Part shown: piece by piece, positions 46,434 through 58,600 of the stretch | Position numbering within the stretch: position 1 is the first letter of the stretch | How the letters are laid out: the number at the start of each line of letters is the position of its first letter | Source of the DNA: Scytalidium lignicola | Lineage: Eukaryota > Ascomycota > Leotiomycetes | Assembly: GCA_002812745.2 (NCBI GenBank) | Contig: NCSJ02000163.1 | Coordinates: forward strand, 1 to 64,000 | Direction of reading: 5' to 3' | DNA: 64,000 nt | Notes under the pieces: generated by a model | Told to the model about the DNA's origin: nothing | Databases searched by the model: none | The model's input: only the letters and a program-made list of their open reading frames with translations | Translations under genes and position numbers: made by a program

Positions 46434-49121
46434 GCACAAGATTGGAAAATTCGCAAACTTGGTAACACATCAGTTGACAGATATACTGTATCCAAGCACT
46501 AAATAAACTATCAGATCAACCCAAATCATCGCCATGATGAAAAACACGAAAAGGAGACCGACGAGAAAAGAACCAAAATTTCCCAATCCCACAGATTTGG
46601 TTCATTTGCACCAGAACGCCCTGGCAACAATATAAAATGGTATGTCGACGGAAGAGACTATTTCTGGGTGAGTATCAATTTATTCTATTTTATACAGCTG
46701 GTGACCATCTACTAACTTGGAATACAGGCAGTCTCTGTCGCTCTTGATCGAGCCAAAGAGACGATATATATTGCAGATTGGTGGCTTTCTCCAGAGTTAT
46801 TTTTGCGACGACCACCACACCAAAATCAAGAGTGGCGTATAGATCAAGTTCTTAAGCGTAGAGCAGAAGCTGGCGTGAAGATATATATCATTATTTATCG
46901 AGAAGTCGCGGTAACTACGGGCAGGCAATACCTTTGTTGTTTCTCATCTAATCTCTTCTCAGGCTGCCCTCACCTGTAACTCCGAACATACCAAGCATGC
47001 CATGCAAGGCTTGTGTCCAGAGGGGTCTCCAGGTCATGGTAATATCCATATTATGCGACATCCTGATCATAATGTGTTTGAAAATGTATCTGATATGACC
47101 TTTTACTGGGCTCATCATGAGAAGTTGATTGTCATTGATTATGAGCTTGCATTCATAGGTGGTCTTGATCTCTGTTTTGGGAGATGGGATTTACATCAAC
47201 ATTCACTATCAGATGTCCACCCTACAAGTGTAGCCGACGAGATCTGGCCCGGCCAGGATTTCAACAATAATCGAGTTATGGATTTCAAAGATGTCCAGGA
47301 TTGGAAAACTAATGAATTATCAAAAGCAGAATATGGCCGCATGCCATGGCATGACGTTCATATGGGTCTTGTTGGAGATTGTGTATACGACATTGCGGAG
47401 CATTTCGTGTTGCGCTGGAACTTCATTAAACGTGATAAGTATAAGCGTGACAGAAAATTTGACTGGATTACCCTAGAAGGCCGTGAAGGCCCGGACGAAG
47501 ACCTAATTGGTGTCCAGAGACCTAAGCATCCTGTGGGCGAATATATCCGTCATCCAATATCCCCTCTCACTGCCAAAGGGTTTGGATCCAAACATGGAAC
47601 CGTGACAGCACAGGTCGTTCGAAGCAGTGCAGACTGGTCAAGTGGCATACTTACAGAACATAGTATCCAAAATGCATACAGTGAGGTGATTCGGAACGCG
47701 GAGCACTACGTGTATATCGAAAATCAANTTTTTTATCACCGCCACGGGTGGCAAGCAAGCTCCGATAAAAAATACAATTGGCAGAGCTATTGTTGATGCT
47801 GTGGTGCGTGCAGCGAAGGAAGGTAGAACATTTCGAGTTATTGCTATTATACCATCTGTTCCAGGATTTGCTGGCGACCTACGAGATGATGCTGCTATTG
47901 GCACTAGGGCAATTATGGATTATCAATATAAATCAATATGTAGAGGAGAGCATTCAATATTCGAACAAATCCGTGCTCAAGGAGTCGATCCGACTAAATA
48001 TGTCTTCTTCTTTAACCTTCGGTCATATGATCGTCTAAATAACACACCACAAATGAAGAAGAAAGAAGAGGAGTCGGGGGTAAAATACCAGGATGTGCAA
48101 CGGGCAGAAGCAGAAGAAATTATGGGAGAGGGTATTCATGGTTCGACAGATGCTCGCAGCAGGAAAGATAGACATATACGCAAGAAATCTTCAGATTCTA
48201 CCGCTGAAGGGAAAGAAGAAAGAGTTCAAGCCCGGCGCAAGTTCGAAGCTGCGGGGGGAGAGGAAAGAGAGCCGATTAGCACAGATAGCGTTGCTGGATG
48301 TGCCATGCTCAATCAAGGCAGGTTGGTTGACCAGCAATGGGATGGGCCGTTGGAAAGCGAAGTCGAAAATTGGATTCAAGAGGAACTCTACGTCCACGGT
48401 AAACTTCTAATTGTTGACGACAGGACAGTTATTTGCGGGAGCTCAAATATTAATGATCGCTCTCAACTCGGTGATCATGATAGCGAACTATCCATTGTTA
48501 TGACGGATACAAAGATGCTGAAGAGTACAATGGCAGGAAAATCATACGAAGCAGGCTACCATGCTGCTACGCTTAGGCGTTATCTCTGGAGAGAGCACCT
48601 AGGTCTTGTTGAACCACAAGAACTAGATGCTGGACAAGATCCAAATGCTCAACCACCGGATGTTCCAAATGATCCACACGAAGATCAAACATATGAATTT
48701 GTTGCTGATCCCCTTAGCGATAATTTATGGGATATGTGGACAAAGAGGGCATCGGTGAACACTGATACTTTCCGGGAACTCTTCCATGCTGACCCAGATA
48801 ACCATGGTTAGTTATCCTTTCGCTAATGAATTGAATTTTACTGACATTCCTAGTTAAATCGTTCCAAGACTACGATAGATTTTTACCGCCGAGGGGGGTG
48901 AAGGCAGGTCACATATTTAACATGATGATGAAACCTGAAGAGGTTCGAGCGAAACTCGATCAAATCAAGGGACATCTAGTGTGGATGCCGATGGATTTCT
49001 TACAGGATGCTGAAATGGCTGAACCAGGTAAAGCCTTCCAACCCTAAAATAGGAGGCATCAATACTAACCCAGGGCTTAGGATTACAAGTCAATTCATGG
49101 ACACAGAGTGTCTATGCATGA
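46434..49121 (+). CDS. Phospholipase D (two HKD motifs); 5' end unresolved, one spurious N in the coding sequence
   Basis: Exons seen: 46434–46461, 46515–46667, 46728–46910, 46963–48806, 48854–49027, 49081–49121, about 806 residues; the first coding exon with the ATG lies further upstream and was not identified. The second small exon starts INPNHRHDEKH and leads to NNIKWYVDGRDYFW and IYIADWWLSPELFLRRPP, typical of fungal PLD. Catalytic motifs are HHEKLIVID (first HKD) and VHGKLLIVDD (second HKD). The C-terminus is GLQVNSWTQSVYA. An N at 47728 shifts the frame after YVYIENQ; dropping it restores FFITATGGKQAP, an expected conserved block, so it is a sequencing artefact, not a mutation. PLD hydrolyses phosphatidylcholine to phosphatidic acid and choline. 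No PX or PH domain is visible, unlike yeast Spo14. Confidence 0.9.
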
Positions 49122-49560
49122 GCGGCAACTGTGGTCAAGAGAGGATGACAAGGATGCCATAATGGTGTAACGCCAGCTTTGAAATTGTTCTTCTGTATCC
49201 TTCATTTATACNAAAAAAAATCAATAAAATACTATCACTATGTACTTACTCCGTATATCGCCTGTAATTATCTCTCTACTGACCACTTGGTTGCTGTGTT
49301 ATCGTGATTGGTTTGCTCTATGGAGCTAGACCCAGCTCAAGGGGAGGGGTAAACTCTTCAAGCAGCCCTGAACCTTGCTTCGGCCTCAGGCAAGAAATTC
49401 AGGGGCGGTGAGACATCGACGTGGGATGGCTGCCCCACCTCGAGGACAACAAGTTCCAGCTTTGCAAAACTATATAGCTCATCACAACAGCTCCAAGTTA
49501 ATATTTCCCTCAAAATTTACTATTCTTATATAGAAAAATTTCAGTACTTCACGAATCAAC
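49122..49560. other. Intergenic region, no gene seen
   Basis: A 440-bp interval between two plus-strand genes, with an N at 49212 beside an A run. It should hold the PLD 3' UTR and the HET-C2 promoter. Confidence 0.5.
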
Positions 49561-50363
49561 ATGGCTGCACAATCACCATATCCTCCGGGAGGTACTTACC
49601 TCGACACCATGAAGCGGTCGTTCGCAGACGTCCCAATTGACAAGGAGAACGACAATGCAATTTCTACGACTGAGTTTCTGGAAGCTGCTGAGTCTCTGAC
49701 TGGACTCTTTGGTACCACATGCCAAGAAATCCTCGGTTTATTATTATATTAATAAAAAACTAGATGTCCTTGGATCTGTTGCATTCACTCCAGTCAAGAG
49801 CGATATGTTAGGCAACGTAAAGGTAGCTATATCATATGCCTCAAAAGAATTATTGAAACTTATAGTCTTGCAGAAAATTAGAGACAGGCAGCTTGCTGCA
49901 CCAGCTGAATCTGAAAATCTCCAAGCTCTGGTTCTTAACGAACTCAAAACCAAGAAGCACACTGCTACCGAGGGTCTCCTCTGGCTGGTCCGGTACGTAG
50001 ATGCCCAACCTTTTGAGTTCTTTGTGATTCTTCATAACTGAATATTTTCTGACATCATCCCAATCTAGAGGACTCGACTTTACGGCACAAGCCCTTGCCA
50101 AAAATACGGCCTCCGACACCGAAGAACTCTCAACTTCCTTCAAAGACGCTTACGGCAATACTCTGAAACCCCACCACAGCTTCATGGTGAAGCCCATCTT
50201 CAGTGCTGCTATGTCAGCAACTCCATACCGTAAAGATTTCTACGCAAAGCTAGGTGACGACTTGGATAAGGTGGTTTCTCAGTTGAAGGTTTGGCTTGCT
50301 GCTCTCCAGAATGTGATCGCGATCTTAAAGGCTTTCCTTGAGCGGAAGGAGGCACAATGGTAG
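49561..50363 (+). CDS. het-c2: Glycolipid transfer protein HET-C2 (GLTP fold)
   Basis: Four exons (49561–49711, 49764–49822, 49874–49992, 50069–50363) encode 207 residues, matching the ~208 of Podospora HET-C2. The product begins MAAQSPYPPGGTYLDTMKRS and contains FLEAAESLTGLFDVLGS, DMLGNVKKIRDRQ (with the Asp and Asn/Lys of the GLTP sugar-headgroup site), TATEGLLWLVRGLDFTAQAL (with the conserved Trp) and KPHHSFMVKPIFSAAM (with the conserved His). GLTP proteins carry glycosphingolipids between membranes. In Podospora, alleles of het-c trigger heterokaryon incompatibility with NLR partners het-d and het-e; no such partner lies in this window, so an incompatibility role here is only possible. 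The donor GTACCA of intron 1 is slightly unusual. Confidence 0.95.
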
Positions 50364-50560
50364 ATATAAAAGGTATCTAAGGTAGTAGGAGCATATGAAA
50401 TACGCTATTTAGGTTATGATGGAAGCTTTAGTCGGAATATATGACGGATTGGCGAGACCGGTTATTTTTAGTCCTCTTCAAGAGCATTATTGCCATGATT
50501 TCAATAGGAAATCAGGCATTTAAGCGGCGTAAAACANTTTTTTTCCCCTATGACATGCAA
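50364..50560. other. Short convergent spacer
   Basis: About 200 bp between the HET-C2 stop and the methyltransferase stop, with an N at 50537 before a T run. Only 3' UTRs are expected. Confidence 0.5.
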
Positions 50561-52232
50561 TTACGACTCTACTTTGATATCAAGTTTCCGCTTTAGCATG
50601 CCACAAAAGCTTTCAAAAAGTACTGTATCATGCCCCTTTAACCAACAGATTGTAGTCTTTGGGTCGAGGCTCTCCCCTTCGGGTTCCTCGACGCGGATTT
50701 TCACCGCCAATGCTATATCTGCCTCCTCATCCTCATCTTCATTTTTCTCGAGTTTAGATGTATGTTCCTGGCTACGCCGCGAGGCTCTTCGTGAGGCACG
50801 AGACCAAACATCCTTTTCCGCCAGGGCTAATCCAGTGGCAATGTTTTCTTTCCATATCCATTTCAGGGATAGTCGAGACATTGTATCGTTTAATCTAGTT
50901 TTGATTTGATTGAAATCAGACCTTTCAGTTAGCTATACAGCAGTTAGTTTTGCCACAAGAAAGTTTGATATATAGAGACATACGGTGATGATATACTCTG
51001 ACGGGAATGGTAGTAATGCTTTCGGTAGACTATGCAAGCCCCTAGCAATATCAATTCTTGGCCTCATATCCTCAAAACTCCATGCAATAGCCCATCGCCG
51101 TGTCTTGTTTCCTTGGATAAACTCGGTAACAGCATAATTGTCGATATCATTATCCCGCAGCTTCTTAATTAGCACGCCAACGCTGGAGAGTTTTCCCAGC
51201 ATGGATGTATACCACTGCACTCTGCTCTGAAGAACTAAACTTTCATCAATTATACGTGATATAAACGCTACTTCACCCCCAGGAGTCACCATTTCTGTTT
51301 CAGAGCCTGTACATGCTGAGAAGGGAGGACGCTGCTTAGACTCTGCAGAAACTAGCATCTCATTTGTGGACTCATAAAATGGGGGATTGCACATTGTGAA
51401 GTCGATACTATAGCCTCATTAGGGTTCCGTTGATCTCAAGCGATGAGCATTTAGACATACTTATCAAACTTAAATTCATCAAGAGGTATTAATGATCCAT
51501 CATGCTTTGTTTGTAAAAGCCTGATACGAGTCTGTAGTTGATTCACCTCAACATTTTGCTTCGCATATTTCAGGCTCTTTTCATCAATATCTAGGTTTTA
51601 TATTAGCTAAATGTTTACAGGTGTGAGAGGGACAAAGAGTCTTTCATCTACCAGTGCCTCCAAACTTCCAACTTGGCCTCTGGATACAGCCTAAAAGAGG
51701 GTATATACAACTTGCTCCGGTCCCAATGTCAAGACCTAGAACAGATCTTTCTAGATTGCCGATTTCTGAGAATGAATTAGTGGTATCTAAAAGATCCTGG
51801 ATCCAGTAGATGTAATTTAGACGATTAGGGACCTGCGAAAAATTAGACACCTTTCGGGGGCACAAGCATGAATATCAAAGTTAAATAAATTACTCTATAC
51901 GAATAAAGACTTACAGGTGGACAGAGCCTATCCTCAGGAAGATCAATTTTCAACCCAAAGTCCCGTTTGAGAAGAGATTTTGTAAGCTGCTGTACAGAGG
52001 CAGGATTGCTGAAATCGACTTGTCCATTGCTTTTTAATCTAGAGAAAGTTTTCAGTCATAAGATTTCTCAAATAACTTGGTTCTAAAACAATATGAAAAT
52101 AAGGCATTCGCAACATTGTCCTATGACAGATGACAGGCTGTGAAATTCAAATTTCACTTACATTCGAGCAAAATCTGGATCTCGCACTGCGAGTGCTTCA
52201 AAATCTATACCATCTTGATACGAATTCCGCAT
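50561..52232 (-). CDS. METTL16-type RNA N6-adenosine methyltransferase
   Basis: Six exons (52232–52162, 52038–51915, 51832–51652, 51590–51461, 51407–50984, 50932–50561) encode 433 residues. The N-terminus MRNSYQDGIDFEALAVRDPD is typical of the METTL16/DUF890 family. The SAM-binding motif is LGLDIGTGASCIYPLLG and the catalytic tetrad is in FTMCNPPFYES (NPPF). A charged helix (SRRSQEHTSKLEKNEDEDEE) follows and the C-terminus is short compared with human METTL16. The human enzyme and S. pombe Mtl16 methylate U6 snRNA at the ACAGAGA box, affecting splicing; the same target is likely but unproven here. A macrodomain gene lies directly upstream on the same strand. Confidence 0.92.
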
Positions 52233-52662
52233 TTTTATCTAGTAATGCTTACAAGATATCCTTTAGAATGATTTTTACACTTGCTGTATAGGGTCCTGAC
52301 AGCAGCATTAACACTTTATAGAATGGAGAAACTACCTCTTTGACGATGTTGTATATGGAGAAGTTGATGCCTTAGGCTCCAATTCTTGATCTACTACAAC
52401 ACAATTTTAAGATGCATGATAGAGAATGTGATGTATATTTGTGGTGTAAATTTTGAGTTCATTTGGTATTGATTAGAGAGCCTATTTTTACTTGAATCGT
52501 ACCAAATAGTACATCCTTTTCAGTTTCCCTCCAATTTTGCATTTTCGGTGCAGGACCTCTAGTCTAGTACGACCACTCTTTGGCATGCATATCAAACAGT
52601 TTAGCAGTCTAGCTCTTTAACTTTTTGCAACTTTCTTTCTTCGGATTTCCTCCTAATCAACT
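52233..52662. promoter_or_regulatory. Upstream region of the METTL16-type gene
   Basis: A 430-bp interval between two minus-strand genes, containing the METTL16-type promoter and the macrodomain gene 3' UTR. No other feature was recognised. Confidence 0.5.
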
Positions 52663-53392
52663 TCATTTCCTTGTTCTATGGGCGGGAAAAATATCCTTAT
52701 TGCTGTTAGAAGATGTCGAGCTCAGCTGTGGGGTGTACTCACGGAAGCAACTTGTGGTAGGCCACATCATCCTTTGATGCGAAAGTACAAAATGTAACTT
52801 TCTCTAGCTTTGATCCATCTTTACCTTCTAAAAATGCCTTCACGGCTTGAATTGCAACAGATGCAGCTGCATCACTTGGATAGCCATATGTCCCGGTACT
52901 GATAGAGCTAAATGCAACGGTCTTGCAATCATTCTCCACTGCCAATCCCAAACTTGTAGTATAGCATCCAGCTAGTAACTTAGCACTCTCTTCTTCACCT
53001 TCAACATCATAGATTGGGCCCACTGCGTGTATGACCTTTTTGCATGGAAGCCTGTAGGCATTTGTGATCTTCGCGGAACCAGTTTCGCAGCCACGCAGCT
53101 GGCGACACTCTAGGAGCAGTTGTCGTCCTGCAGCTCGATGTATTGCACCATCTACACCCGCTCCGCCTGCCAATCTCTCATTTGCTGCATTGACAATAGC
53201 ATCGACTTCTAGTTCGGTTATATCTCCTTTAATCAACCCAATTTTGTCATTGAGAGTGCTGGAAGGCTGCAGAGGAGCTACCCCGCTATGGGTTCTTGCA
53301 GCTGGTGAAACCCTCTTCAAGCGATAAAGAAGTGAAAGAGTGGGTATTTCTGAAACTGGAATAGCTGACATAACTTTTCTAATAGCAGACAT
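52663..53392 (-). CDS. Macrodomain protein (MacroD-type ADP-ribose hydrolase)
   Basis: Two exons, 53392–52743 and 52702–52663, encode 229 residues. Without the second exon the frame stops just after LLP at a perfect GTGAGT; the 40-nt intron with a TCTAAC branch-like sequence next to its CAG acceptor restores a short tail (NKDIFPAHRTRK). The macro fold is clear: IGLIKGDITELEVDAIVNAANERLAGGAGVDGAIH (spanning the ADP-ribose adenine and diphosphate loops), then HAVGPIYD and FSSISTGTYGYP. The sequence is of the MacroD1/2–YmdB class, which removes mono-ADP-ribose from proteins or deacetylates O-acetyl-ADP-ribose. The N-terminal ~45 residues could be a targeting extension. Its role next to a METTL16-type gene is unknown. 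Confidence 0.92.
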
Positions 53393-55603
53393 AGAAATCT
53401 ATCTAATTAAACGCGGGAGGTATATGGATGGTTGCAGATCGTTGCACGAGGTTTCTCAATGAGGTGCAAGGCTGAGTGTCGTTTTATTAGAAGATTGTAG
53501 CTTGGTGCGCTAACGACAACCCTGCGACAAGTTCTTTTGGTGGTAACAACTATTAGTGTTTAGGCAGCCTCAACGAAGGCATAGCGTGCATAACTACCAG
53601 CTACCAATACCCTGAATGACATAAATCCTAGCTACCTTTGTCTATTTAATTTCTCGCAAGGGACTCATTACGTGAATAGAATTACAGCCTCTGGCCACTA
53701 GTGTACACATATTTATCAACTCTTTGTAGACGGCCACGACTGCTTACTATATTTATGTAAGCTAGGTTCTGGTTCGCCTTAATTTTATACTAAATGCAGT
53801 TGGTACATATGAACCACTAGTATCGCAAACTTGTTGAACAATTTATTCAAGTCTTTTAACGGTGATAGAGCTGTTGCCCCAACAACATTTTTATCTGCAC
53901 GGACCTTCATACAGTGATAGGAAGTATATGGGATCAATAATAATTACCAATAAATAAAGTGAAATTGAAGCATTGTACTGTACTTAGAAAGAGCTGGCTG
54001 TGATACTGATGGAGCAAGTACCAGCAGCATAAGCAACCACAGTTACCCATACAACCTTCAACTTCATTCAGCAACGGTGCATATCCCCACATCGTTCTGC
54101 CGTGGCGGAATCTCTTATCGCACAATCATAAGCGGATTGTGGAGAAGTCCATCAGTCAAAATCTGGGGTAATATCAGGATTCTGGAATGACTTCAAAAAC
54201 TGAATTTTAAGATCACGCTTCGCTTCACCGCCGCACGTGTAATATTGACGGCAGGAGGCGCATATCACTTCTTAGGCGAGAAAAGTCTTTTGCTGACCAC
54301 ATTTGCTGTAATGGTAAGGGGCTCAAAGCCTCTTTCATGTGAGTGTGCAGCGAAGGTGGTTTTCCACCGCATGGCTATGCTCAAAATTGTCTATTGCTGG
54401 GCTTGTTAGTATTTTAGTCCAGACATCTGAGCATAAAAATCTGGATCGTTCTTTTTCTTCCGATTAGCACGGCGATAGAAGACATTTTCACGTATATGAG
54501 AGGAATTTGAGATGAAGACCATCAAGCTGCCTCTGCCGCCTTGAGAGCACTAAGTCTGGTATTGGCGTACGGTAAATCATCATCGTTCAAGTGTGGCGAA
54601 GAATACATTTCCTGAACCGCCGAGGGACCAGGGTGGTAAGTGTGGTAAGATGCCTGGGCCCTATAAAAATTCTAGTGGACGGACGGGTATCCCGAAGATT
54701 TCTCTACTCTCCGCGACATTACAGTATTGCAAATCATGCATAGCGCCATCACCAAGACATTTTCACGGCAATAAGTTCAGGGATGCGGCAGCATAAACGT
54801 TAATCTCTGCTTTCGGCGGCACGCTTCAGATATCCCACAGCAATTGGCTGAGTGGCAAAACACCTGCTATTTTCCGAACGAGCTAAGGTGGCGAAGTAAC
54901 GCATTTGGCCTGCCGCCGCCAAGGGTTTTGGTTGGGTATGGCATTGATTATTTTCGGGGCTGAGGGCGGTGAGAGCATTCAGACGGACGCCTCGCCCCCC
55001 AGCACTTATCAGTGATACAGCATGTACAGCAGTCTGAGTATGAACACTTTGCAAAATACGGACTTCCTGTGCCTCTATATCATTCAGGTTTGATGGAGAG
55101 AATTGCAACAACAACCAGTTCAGCACGTGATTAGATTGCAGAGAGTAAGATCCGTAGAATGCGAACTTGCTGCATCGTTTGCCACGGTCCATGATTCATC
55201 GAGGAAAAAAAATTAGCAACCTGATAGTGTTGCTAAAGGTCAAATGGTGGGATTTGGTTCGCAGCAACCGCACCGTAATCTTTTGCGCTAGGGTGTGATA
55301 CTAAGCGAATCCCCCCCCTGCAAAAAAAATCTGTCTCGATTATTTGGCTTAAAAGCGATCCCTCCCTCGAAGTCCCTCTTTTCCAACACATTCCGCATTC
55401 ATTTTCTTTCTCTTATTGTGTTTTCTATCTGGTTATCGTTCTTCTGTTTGCATAGAAGGCAACGATAGAGTAGATAACGAGGAGAAGCATCTGTCGACAG
55501 AAACTGCGTGTCTTTTTTTCTGCCAACGATACCCCCCGCCCTCGCCGATAAGTTAGCGTCGAAAATTCCTCGATAAATTCCCACAATCTCTTTTCTCCAA
55601 AAC
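53393..55603. other. Gene-poor 2.2-kb region upstream of eEF3
   Basis: No recognised gene. The left half is A/T-rich. From about 54180 to 55200 base composition is higher in G+C and coding-like fragments appear on the minus strand: a 130-residue frame (55192–54800) and a short frame ending in RRANRKKKNDPDFYAQMSGL (stop at 54406). The last 400 bp before eEF3 are pyrimidine-rich and are probably its promoter and leader. Confidence 0.5.
54800..55192 (-). CDS. Unassigned open frame, 130 residues (doubtful)
   Basis: An ATG-initiated minus-strand frame (MDRGKRCSKFAFYGSYSLQS …) runs 130 codons without resemblance to a family I know. It lacks a signal peptide, membrane segment or repeat. Its G+C and codon use look more coding-like than the flanks, but it may equally be a chance frame in a decayed locus. 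Confidence 0.15.
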   Translation of the reverse strand: MDRGKRCSKFAFYGSYSLQSNHVLNWLLLQFSPSNLNDIEAQEVRILQSVHTQTAVHAVSLISAGGRGVRLNALTALSPENNQCHTQPKPLAAAGQMRYFATLARSENSRCFATQPIAVGYLKRAAESRD

Positions 55604-58600
55604 ATGCCCGCGATCACAGAAGCATCTTCTGCAGGCAACAACAACAAGATGGAGACCAAGAACTCGATTAAGGTGCTCGATGAGCTTATGGCCAAGTTGA
55701 CTGTGTCAAAGGCCCAGGATGATATTAATGCCGCTGCCCACAACCTCGCCACCTTCATTAACGGCGATATCGAAGATTTGGAAACTCCTACGAAGTAAGT
55801 CTTCACCTCTTCACCTGCATTATTCCCGCCCTCTACGATGTCAAGTTCGATAAAAATTCAAGTCTTTCTTTAATGGCTTTCGAGCGGTCGCTGTGCTGGT
55901 GGCAACTCTTCTGCTTCGCTTCGCCTGAATATGGTCGCTTTCAAATTTTCAGCAGTCACTAACATCTCAATTTAGGACCGTTGAGAGCCTGAAGAAGCAA
56001 CTCGCAAACAAGAAAGATGCCGCTGTACGAGAACGTGCTCTCAATGCCATCAAGGCCATCGCCGAATACTCCGATCTCTCCGCCACTGTTGAGCCATACT
56101 TGGTCGTCCTCCTGTCGTCAGTTTTATCTGCCGTTGGCGACAAGATGGTTCCAGTCAAGAACGCAGCACAAGAGACCGCCTTGGCCATCGTAAAGGCAGT
56201 CAATGTCAACGCTGTCAAGGTCGTCCTACCACCTATCATCAACTCTATCCTCACTGCCCAGAAATGGCAAGAGAAGATCACCGGTCTCAGCTGCATCGAG
56301 GCACTCGTTGAGACTGCACCTGTTCAACTTTCTTTCCGTGTACCCGACTTGATCCCAGTCGTCTCCGAATCGATGTGGGATACGAAGCCAGAGGTTAAGA
56401 AGATGGCTTACGGTACAATGGAGAAGGTCTGCGGCCTTATCGTCAACAAGGATATTGATCGTTTCATCCCCGAACTCATTAAATGTATCGCCAAGCCAGA
56501 GAACGTCCCAGAGACTGTTCACCTTCTCGGTGCTACGACTTTCGTCACCGACGTTCATGAGCCAACTTTGGCTATCATGGTACCTCTGCTAGATCGTGGT
56601 CTCGCCGAGCGTGAGACTGCTATCAAGCGAAAGTCTGCCGTTATTGTCGACAACATGTGCAAGCTTGTTGAGGACCCCAACATCGTGGCATCCTTCTTGC
56701 CAAAGTTGATGCCAGGTCTTAACAAGAACTTCGAGAACTTGGCTGACCCCGAGGCCCGTGAAAAGACCAAGCAAGCTTTGGATACCCTTATCCGTGTTGG
56801 TGCGGTTAAGGATGGCAAGATCCCAGAAGCCTCTCACGCCGGAGACGTTGCCACCGTTAAGGTCGTCCTGCAAGAAGCCCTTTCAGGTTACAAGGATGCC
56901 ATTACTAAATTTGATCCTGTACTCGAATTCATCTCCGCCATTGGTGGCCAATTGATCGATGAGAAGGAGGCCGATAGCACTGCCTGGAGCACTAACCTCA
57001 AGGCATATATTACCGCCATTGTTGGTGAGAGCAACGCTCAAAGCATTGCTGAGGCCGTCCGCCGAAAAGCATCCCCTGGTGCTGAGGAAGAGGATGCGGT
57101 TGAGCCTGATGAGGAGGAAGGCGAAGATCTTTGCAACTGCACATTCAATTTGGCTTATGGTGCCAAGATTCTTCTCAACCAAACACATCTGCGTCTCAAG
57201 CGTGGCCAGCGTTATGGTCTCTGTGGTCCTAATGGTTCTGGAAAGTCTACTCTTATGCGTGCCATCAACAACGAACAGGTTGAGGGCTTCCCAAAGAAGG
57301 ACGAAGTCAAGACGGTGTTCGTTGAGCATGACCTGGACTCTGCAGATACTGAGCAGACTACTATCGCCTGGACCATGAAGAAGCTCCAGTCTGTCGGTGT
57401 CACGACTACCATTGAAGAGGTTGAGAAGAAGCTGGCTGAATTCGGTTTCTCATCAGATATGATTAAAAATGAAATCACTGCCCTCTCCGGTGGTTGGAAG
57501 ATGAAGTTGGCTCTTGCTCGTGCCGTGTTCGAGGACCCAGATATCCTGCTGCTCGATGAGCCTACCAACCATTTGGACGTCAAGAACGTTAAATGGCTTG
57601 AAGATTACCTCACCAACTCTCCCTGCACCTCAATCATCGTCTCTCACGACAGTGGATTCCTTGACAATGTTTGCCAACACATCATTCACTACGAGCGATT
57701 CAAGCTCAAGCGTTACCGTGGTAACTTGAGGGAGTTCGTCAAGAGAGTCCCCTCAGCCAAGTCATACTATGAGCTCGGTGCTTCCGATCTCGAATTCAAG
57801 TTCCCCGAGCCTGGATTCCTCGAGGGTGTCAAGACCAAGGCTAAGGCCATTGTTCGTGTCAGCAAGATGAGCTTCCAATACCCAGGTACTCCTAAGCCAC
57901 AAATCTCCGATATTACTTTCCAATGCTCTCTCGGATCCCGTATTGCTGTCATCGGTCCTAACGGTGCTGGAAAGTCTACTCTTGTCAATGTTTTGACTGG
58001 TGAGCTTATCCCAACAATAGGTGATGTCTACACCCATGAGAACATCCGTATCGCCTACATCAAGCAGCACGCATTCGCACACATCGATCATCACTTGGAA
58101 AAGACTCCTTCCGAGTACATCCAATGGCGTTTCCAGACTGGTGAAGATCGTGAGACTATGGATCGTGCCAACAAGATCGTCACCGAAGAGGATGAAAAGG
58201 CCATGGACAAGATCTACAAGGTCGAAGGCACTCAACGACGTGTCATTGGTATCCATGCTCGACGTAAGTTCAAGAACTCTTACGAGTATGAGTGTTCATT
58301 TGCCCTCGGAGAGAACGTTGGAATGAAGAATGAGAGGTGGGTTCCTATGATGACTGCCGACAACGTATGGCTTCCTCGTAGTGAGCTCTTGGCTTCCCAT
58401 CAGAAGATGGTTGCCGAGGTTGATCAGAAGGAAGCTCTTGCTAGCGGTCAATTCAGACCTTTGGTCCGAAAAGAGATCGAATCTCACTGCGCCAACTTCG
58501 GTCTTGATGCCGAGCTTGTTTCTCACTCTCGTATGTTAGGTCTCTCCGGTGGTCAGCGTGTTAAGGTCGTCCTTGCTGCTTGCTCGTGGCAACGACCTCA

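Noticed and set aside
47002..48811. Phospholipase D as a pseudogene split into two frames
   Set aside because: The only break is at a single N next to a T run; removing it restores a conserved block and the rest of the frame is intact.
54593..54927. Two similar segments (TGGCGAAG … CCGCC) as copies of a repeat element
   Set aside because: Similarity is limited to about 10 identical bases followed by scattered matches, and is not enough to call a repeat.
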